DNA of 64,000 bases from Perca fluviatilis (Eukaryota > Chordata > Actinopteri > Perciformes > Percidae), in contig NC_053133.1 in the NCBI RefSeq assembly GCF_010015445.1, positions 25,107,082 through 25,171,081 of the forward strand, written 5' to 3'. Both the position numbers and the translations under genes were made by a program. Each line of letters opens with the position of its first letter. The first letter of the stretch is position 1. The notes beneath the pieces were generated by a model. That model worked only from the letters and a program-made list of their open reading frames with translations, had not been told where the DNA came from and searched no databases. Positions 61,906 to 64,000 of this stretch are shown one piece after another.

Positions 61906-62217
61906 ATGATTTAAAAACTCTTTCTGGTGCAGACAGTTAGCTGGTAGACCTTCACTTTGATTGACTATCTGACTCGACTACAGTGTATTAATCTAATTTC
62001 ATTGTTTGTAATGATAATAAAAAGTAGAGAGGCAAATCAGTAATGCTGTAATTCCACAAAATTTAATTTACAGTCATCAATATTATAAATCTGCAACTTT
62101 GTTTCACACGGGGGTCAGTGGGGTGACTTTTCCCCTCGGTGGGGCTACGATCCTTTAGCTCTGTGTATTTTTAAACATCTGTACTTTAAAAGTATTTCCC
62201 AGTACCTCCAGAAAAAC

Positions 62218-63312
62218 GCGATTATGCGATTGCATAATTCAACGCATAATCAGCCAAAGTCCGCATATTTATGCGGGGGCCGCATTTTTTTCAAATACGC
62301 CGCACTTTCGCCGCATAAATTGCCGATTTCCGCGCAAAACATGCGGGGCTTGCATGCTTTCATAATCCCCGCATTTTCGTTGCAAAAAAAGTCACATATA
62401 TCTTAGCAGAAAGTTGAAAAATGTTGCGTTTACTTCACACAAGAGCAGCCGTTTCCCCCTGTTGCCATGGGAACCTAATGAAGTGACGTAATTACGCGAC
62501 GTGAACATCATCGAAAAGCAGGGTGTTGGGGGAATCACTTTTTTTTCTCTTTTTCATCAAATCGCAGTTTTTGCAAGTTCCCGCAATTTCATCGCATGAA
62601 TATCATATAGCATACTCCATCGCATTTTTTAAGAAAACGTGCCGCATAATCAAGGATTTTTGCCCACAACAATCACAAAAAAACTCTGCATTTTTCAGGA
62701 AGGACTGTGAAGCAGGTCATTTAAAAAAAATAAATCCAGCTCCTCTGGCACCACCTAGTAGTGTAGTGCGATTTGCAAAAATCCACAGCTCCCTGTTCAG
62801 ATGCACCAATCAGGGCGTGTCAATCACTGCTCACGCACACACATTCATTCTCCTTTGTGGGGGGGGGCCGCATTTTTTACCAATACGCCGCACTTTCGCC
62901 GCATAAATTGCAGACTTCTGTGCAAAATTGATGATTTCCGCGCAAAATATGCGGGGCTTGCATGTTGTCATAATCCCCGCATTTTCGATAGAAAAAAGTC
63001 ACATATATCTTAGCAGAAAGTTGAAAAATGTTGCGTTTACTTCACACAAGAGCAGCCATTTCCCCCTGTTGCCATGGGAACCTAATGAAGTGACGTAATT
63101 ACGTGACGTGAACATCATCGAAAAGCAGGGTGTTGGGGGGGGGAAATCACTTTTTTTTTTCTTTTTAATCAAACCGCAGTTTTTACAAGTTCCCGCAATT
63201 TCATCGCATAAAATTGCATAAATATCATATATAGCATATCCCATCGCATTTTTTAAGAAAACGTGCCGCATAATCAAGGATTTTTGCCCCGCAACCATCA
63301 CAAAAAAAATTT
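62218..63312 (+). repeat. Two CGCATAA-family copies, near-tandem
   Basis: 62218-62728 and 62868-63312 share GCGGGGCTTGCATG, CGTTTACTTCACACAAGAGC, GAACATCATCGAAAAGCAGG and ACGTGCCGCATAATCAAGGA. They are separated by a piece of the AGGTGCACTAGG MITE (GTTCAGATGCACCAATCAGG), the same junction as in 33571-34284. Confidence 0.8.
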
Positions 63313-63439
63313 GTGTCACAGAAACCACAGAGAGTGAATCGTGAGTTTGAGGTGTGATTATCACACTGTCGATGTTTTTATTCCAGGTGCTCTGCACAGA
63401 TCCTACCCCCACCCCCACTTCGCCCTCTGCAGCTCTGTG

Positions 63440-63664
63440 CAGTGGTGTCTTTTCCTGGTTTTAAAGGCTGCGTTACAGTAAAGTGATGTACGTTTCTGAA
63501 CCAGACTGATCACATTACTGATGATTATTTATTTAAAATCTAAGTGTGAAGATATTTTGTCAAAGCACCAATTATCAACCCTAGAATATTGCCGCAATAT
63601 CGATATCGAGGTATTTGGTCAAGAATATCGTGATATCTGATTTTCTCCATATCGCCCAGCCCTA
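63440..63664. mobile_element. Right-end fragment of the ATCGATATCG hAT-like family
   Basis: Shares TTTTCCTGGTTTTAAAGGCT and ATATCGCCCAGCCCTAG with 45995-46354; the left end is missing. Confidence 0.75.
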
Positions 63665-64000
63665 GTTATAGTTCTTGGTGTGGACGGCCCTTTAGAGTTG
63701 TTTAGGAGTCCTTGTTTTTTTACCGATTGTTATCTAAGTTATGTAAAATCATGACATGGATTTTCAGCCAATCAGAAAAGCCTCCGGTTTCTCATGTCAA
63801 CAGTCAGATTATACAACACACCCACAGACGCTGCCGCCCACAGGAGAGCTCTGTTCCCTGTAGTCAGACGAGGCTCTACAGACGTCATCTCCAGCAAATG
63901 ACTGACAGCTGCTCTGTTCCGATAACACACCGACGCCACGCTCACTGAGCTCTCGCTGCTCTGCTTCCAGTTTTAAACCAGAACCACATGGTTTGTGTTC
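63665..64000. other. End of window
   Basis: Unremarkable intron sequence; dip2c exon 1 is not present here. Confidence 0.5.

Noticed and set aside
63712..63948. 78-codon plus-strand frame at the window end
   Set aside because: No recognisable motif, no start context of note, and no splice partner visible.

Overview
The window is vertebrate nuclear DNA, almost certainly from a spiny-rayed (percomorph-type) teleost. The signs are one gene spread over very many short exons with canonical GT-AG introns, abundant (AC)n, (GA)n and GATA microsatellites, a tRNA-derived SINE, several LINE 3' tails, and dense short DNA transposons of hAT type (8-bp target duplications) and TTAA type. The species assignment rests on general knowledge of repeat families, not on a search.

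The only host gene I can support is on the minus strand: a DIP2 family gene (disco-interacting protein 2) whose protein is closest, from recalled family sequences, to DIP2C (dip2ca or dip2cb in fish). Thirty coding exons are placed between 50922 and 1132. Every junction is GT-AG and every codon phase joins, giving about 1,285 codons without a frame break. They run from the end of the DMAP1-binding region ([15 protein letters not shown]) through the first complete adenylation/FAAL-like domain and more than half of the second. The first coding exon lies beyond 64000. The last stretch, about 300 residues in the family, lies below position 1. No promoter or polyA site of dip2c is in view.

Layout by position: 1-12 kb, exons 31-23 with two solo LTRs, hAT elements, a TTAA MITE carrying a 58-bp satellite, and a SINE. 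12-18.3 kb, exons 23-20 with an L1-like 3' end, a promoter-like and hairpin region at 13.9-14.2 kb, and more DNA transposons. 18.3-22.9 kb, a purine-rich array with an exact 240-bp duplication and a 1-kb foldback. 22.9-36.7 kb, exons 19-9, the dense core encoding adenylation domain 1. 36.7-50.9 kb, exons 8-2, the low-complexity N-terminal region including a His-rich expansion and a probable cassette exon. 50.9-64 kb, part of the large first intron, filled with minisatellites, nested hAT elements, helicase-like and LINE fragments.

The most notable observations are: (i) a phase-symmetric 123-bp exon whose skipping restores the familiar DIP2C sequence; (ii) MITEs that carry expandable internal minisatellites (58 bp and 46 bp); (iii) a three-level nested insertion with TTAGGG repeats, for which a second copy at 59 kb shows the unoccupied site; (iv) a CRE/TATA-like promoter next to a strong 164-nt hairpin; and (v) simple repeats crowding the splice junctions of about half the exons.
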